33,468 nt of DNA, from assembly GCA_910592205.1 (NCBI GenBank), contig CAJVPJ010000227.1, forward strand, positions 1 to 33,468, read 5' to 3'. The translations under genes were made by a program, and so were the position numbers. This document shows positions 31,892-33,468 of the stretch, one piece after another. Numbering within the stretch: the stretch's first letter is position 1; the number at the start of each line of letters is the position of its first letter. A model generated the notes under the pieces. That model was not told where the DNA came from. It ran no database searches and saw only the letters and a program-made list of their open reading frames with translations. Source of the stretch: Paraglomus occultum (Eukaryota > Glomeromycota > Glomeromycetes > Paraglomerales > Paraglomeraceae).

Positions 31892-33468
31892 TTCGTAGGC
31901 ATTTATATCTATTATATATATAAATTCATATTTAGTAATATCGTCAACACATGATCTTAGTGTATAATCATGCCGTCATAATATGCAGATTCTTTTGACT
32001 ACAAGTTGTGCTTTCCCCCATTATTCGGGTTCCTGTCTCAACGATGCATCATCGTCGACAAGTACAACTATGCAATATTTTTCGGTTGAAATTTTTATAT
32101 ATCAATAGAGATTAGAGATTTACAACTAAATCTCAACTAATCTCAACATATTACCTTTACATAGAAATACAATAACTACTACTTGTCATACTCTTATCTG
32201 CAAAAGAATTTCTCTGTGAACATGGTGATAAATGTCTGATATTTGGAAGAACGCCCTTTAGGCCAACACTGCTTTTGGCCAAATGGTTCTGTGCTAAGAT
32301 TGAACGGGATTAATATCATAACGAACCGATTACCAAAAAACAATCGTTACCTATTCTTGACATAAAAGAGACCAGTCACGCTCCTATCCCTTTGATCTTG
32401 TACAAATGCAATCAATGTATTTTCCTAAACCTCATAAGGCGTTCTCTCACCTTTTTATTGTAACTTCTTCGCGAACAGACTTGTGATTAATCTAGGTCAA
32501 GTTTGACAAGATGCGCAATGGTTCTCTCAAAGCTGCCAAAGAGGCATTGATCACTGACCTGTGTACAAGATGAAAAACCTCAAACGAGCGTACTTATTGT
32601 TCCCATGAAACCTTCCTACTGTTCTTTAGCCGCAAAATATTTTGGAATTCCAGAAATTCACCAACAGCAACGAATTTTATACATCTGTTTTAAATGCGGT
32701 ACGATGTTCTATATCTAAGACATTACGAAGCCATCAAAGCTAAATATCACGTCTTTGACAACTTTAACCGAACGGAATGTTAATGCTAATCGGAATCATT
32801 TGAGTTTACGTACGACAAATAATCAACAAAGGATTGCATTCATTACTGTCCAAATGTCACACGTTCGCTAGTTTCAATAGACATAACATCTTCGTCTTTA
32901 AGGTCGCAACGCTCTACGGCTTTTGATTTACAGTATGCTCGGTCTAACTGTTATTGCTTACTTCGGCTTAAATCTCATGTCGTATAATTGATAAAAATTG
33001 TATTATTGAAATCGTACAATCTTGATGCCGATATATCGTACTTCCTTGGAAAATCAAATAAAAAATATCGACTGGGACGGAATTTTGAATGATATCAATG
33101 AATTTAATTCGGTAGAATTACCAAATTGGGTAAAATACCTCAACGAATCATAAGTGTGGCAAGAGATCAAAACTTAGTTAGAACTACATCAACTAGTCAA
33201 GTAAAATGTAATTATAGAAACAAAACATAAAATGCACTGTGCTAATGTTACGGTCAGCGTCCAAATAGGGTTGGAGAGCAATTACAGTAATTGCGTAGGT
33301 GTGTTCTGCCGAGAGGGGGTTTTTCACAATTAGCTATTGTCGCTGCCCTTACTCCAACGATTGCTCACTTAAGGCTGAACTAAACTGAAAGTGACAATAA
33401 TTATTTATATGCGCGCTTCTCTTCACTCCCTATACGATGTATTTCTCCTATACTCGTATCTAAATAAG
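31892..33468. other. Intergenic, no convincing gene
   Basis: The region begins with the 3' flank of the ALY/REF gene, then AT-rich sequence with stops in all frames. Only the small ORF at 33025 stands out. No tRNA, repeat or mobile-element signature was recognised. Confidence 0.5.
33025..33153 (+). CDS. Very small orphan ORF, 42 residues
   Basis: ATG-to-TAA frame encoding MPIYRTSLENQIKNIDWDGI, later NSVELPNWVKYLNES. Its composition is protein-like (Trp, Asn and acidic residues), but it has no upstream or downstream extension that I can splice. It may be a fragment of a larger decayed gene. Confidence 0.2.
   Translation: MPIYRTSLENQIKNIDWDGILNDINEFNSVELPNWVKYLNES

Noticed and set aside
1-33468. 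CRISPR arrays, tRNA, rRNA and bacterial operon features
   Set aside because: None seen. Intron density and gene families are eukaryotic, and no cloverleaf or B-box pattern was convincing.

Overview
The window looks like nuclear DNA of a filamentous fungus, most likely an arbuscular mycorrhizal fungus (Glomeromycotina). The reasons are AT-rich gene-poor spacers, genes dense in short GT-AG introns (mostly 60-125 nt), a PEX20-type peroxin, a NIC96-type nucleoporin, and several hallmark Glomeromycotina families: long Sel1-repeat proteins, a kinase-like protein with Sel1 repeats and an MLKL-type N-terminal bundle, and a MATA-type HMG-box protein. All gene models were spliced by eye from splice sites, phase and family similarity; no search was run.

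Layout. 1-749: no gene seen. 750-1309 (-): three-exon small secreted protein with a Kre9/KNH-like domain. 1310-3771: no gene seen. 3772-7900 (-): 15-exon NIC96/NUP93 nucleoporin. 8667-11240 (-): four-exon MLKL-like helical bundle, kinase-like domain with a changed DFG motif, and Sel1 repeats. 12096-13659 (+): six-exon PEX20-like peroxin, head-to-head with the previous gene. 14500-16968 (-): intronless Sel1 protein of 822 residues with 21 full repeats. 16969-19679: gene-poor, with a degenerate ~15-nt repeat. 19680-21672 (-): six-exon MFS transporter. 22206-23293 (+): two-exon HMG-box protein whose box is split by a long charged insert. 24459-25527 (+): frameshifted, inverted copy of the Sel1 gene. 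25528-28799: mostly empty, with weak ORFs and a possible gene relic. 28800-30167 (-) and 30478-31891 (+): two ALY/REF (THOC4/Yra1) mRNA-export adaptors, head-to-head. 31892-33468: one very small ORF.

Function. The window mixes housekeeping genes (nuclear pore, mRNA export, peroxisomal import) with lineage-expanded genes (Sel1, kinase-Sel1, HMG). NIC96 and the two ALY/REF proteins all serve nuclear export or transport, but nothing suggests they are co-regulated. The most interesting items are the MLKL-like pseudokinase architecture, the interrupted HMG box, the divergent ALY/REF duplicates with conserved intron positions, and the Sel1 gene with its decayed inverted copy.
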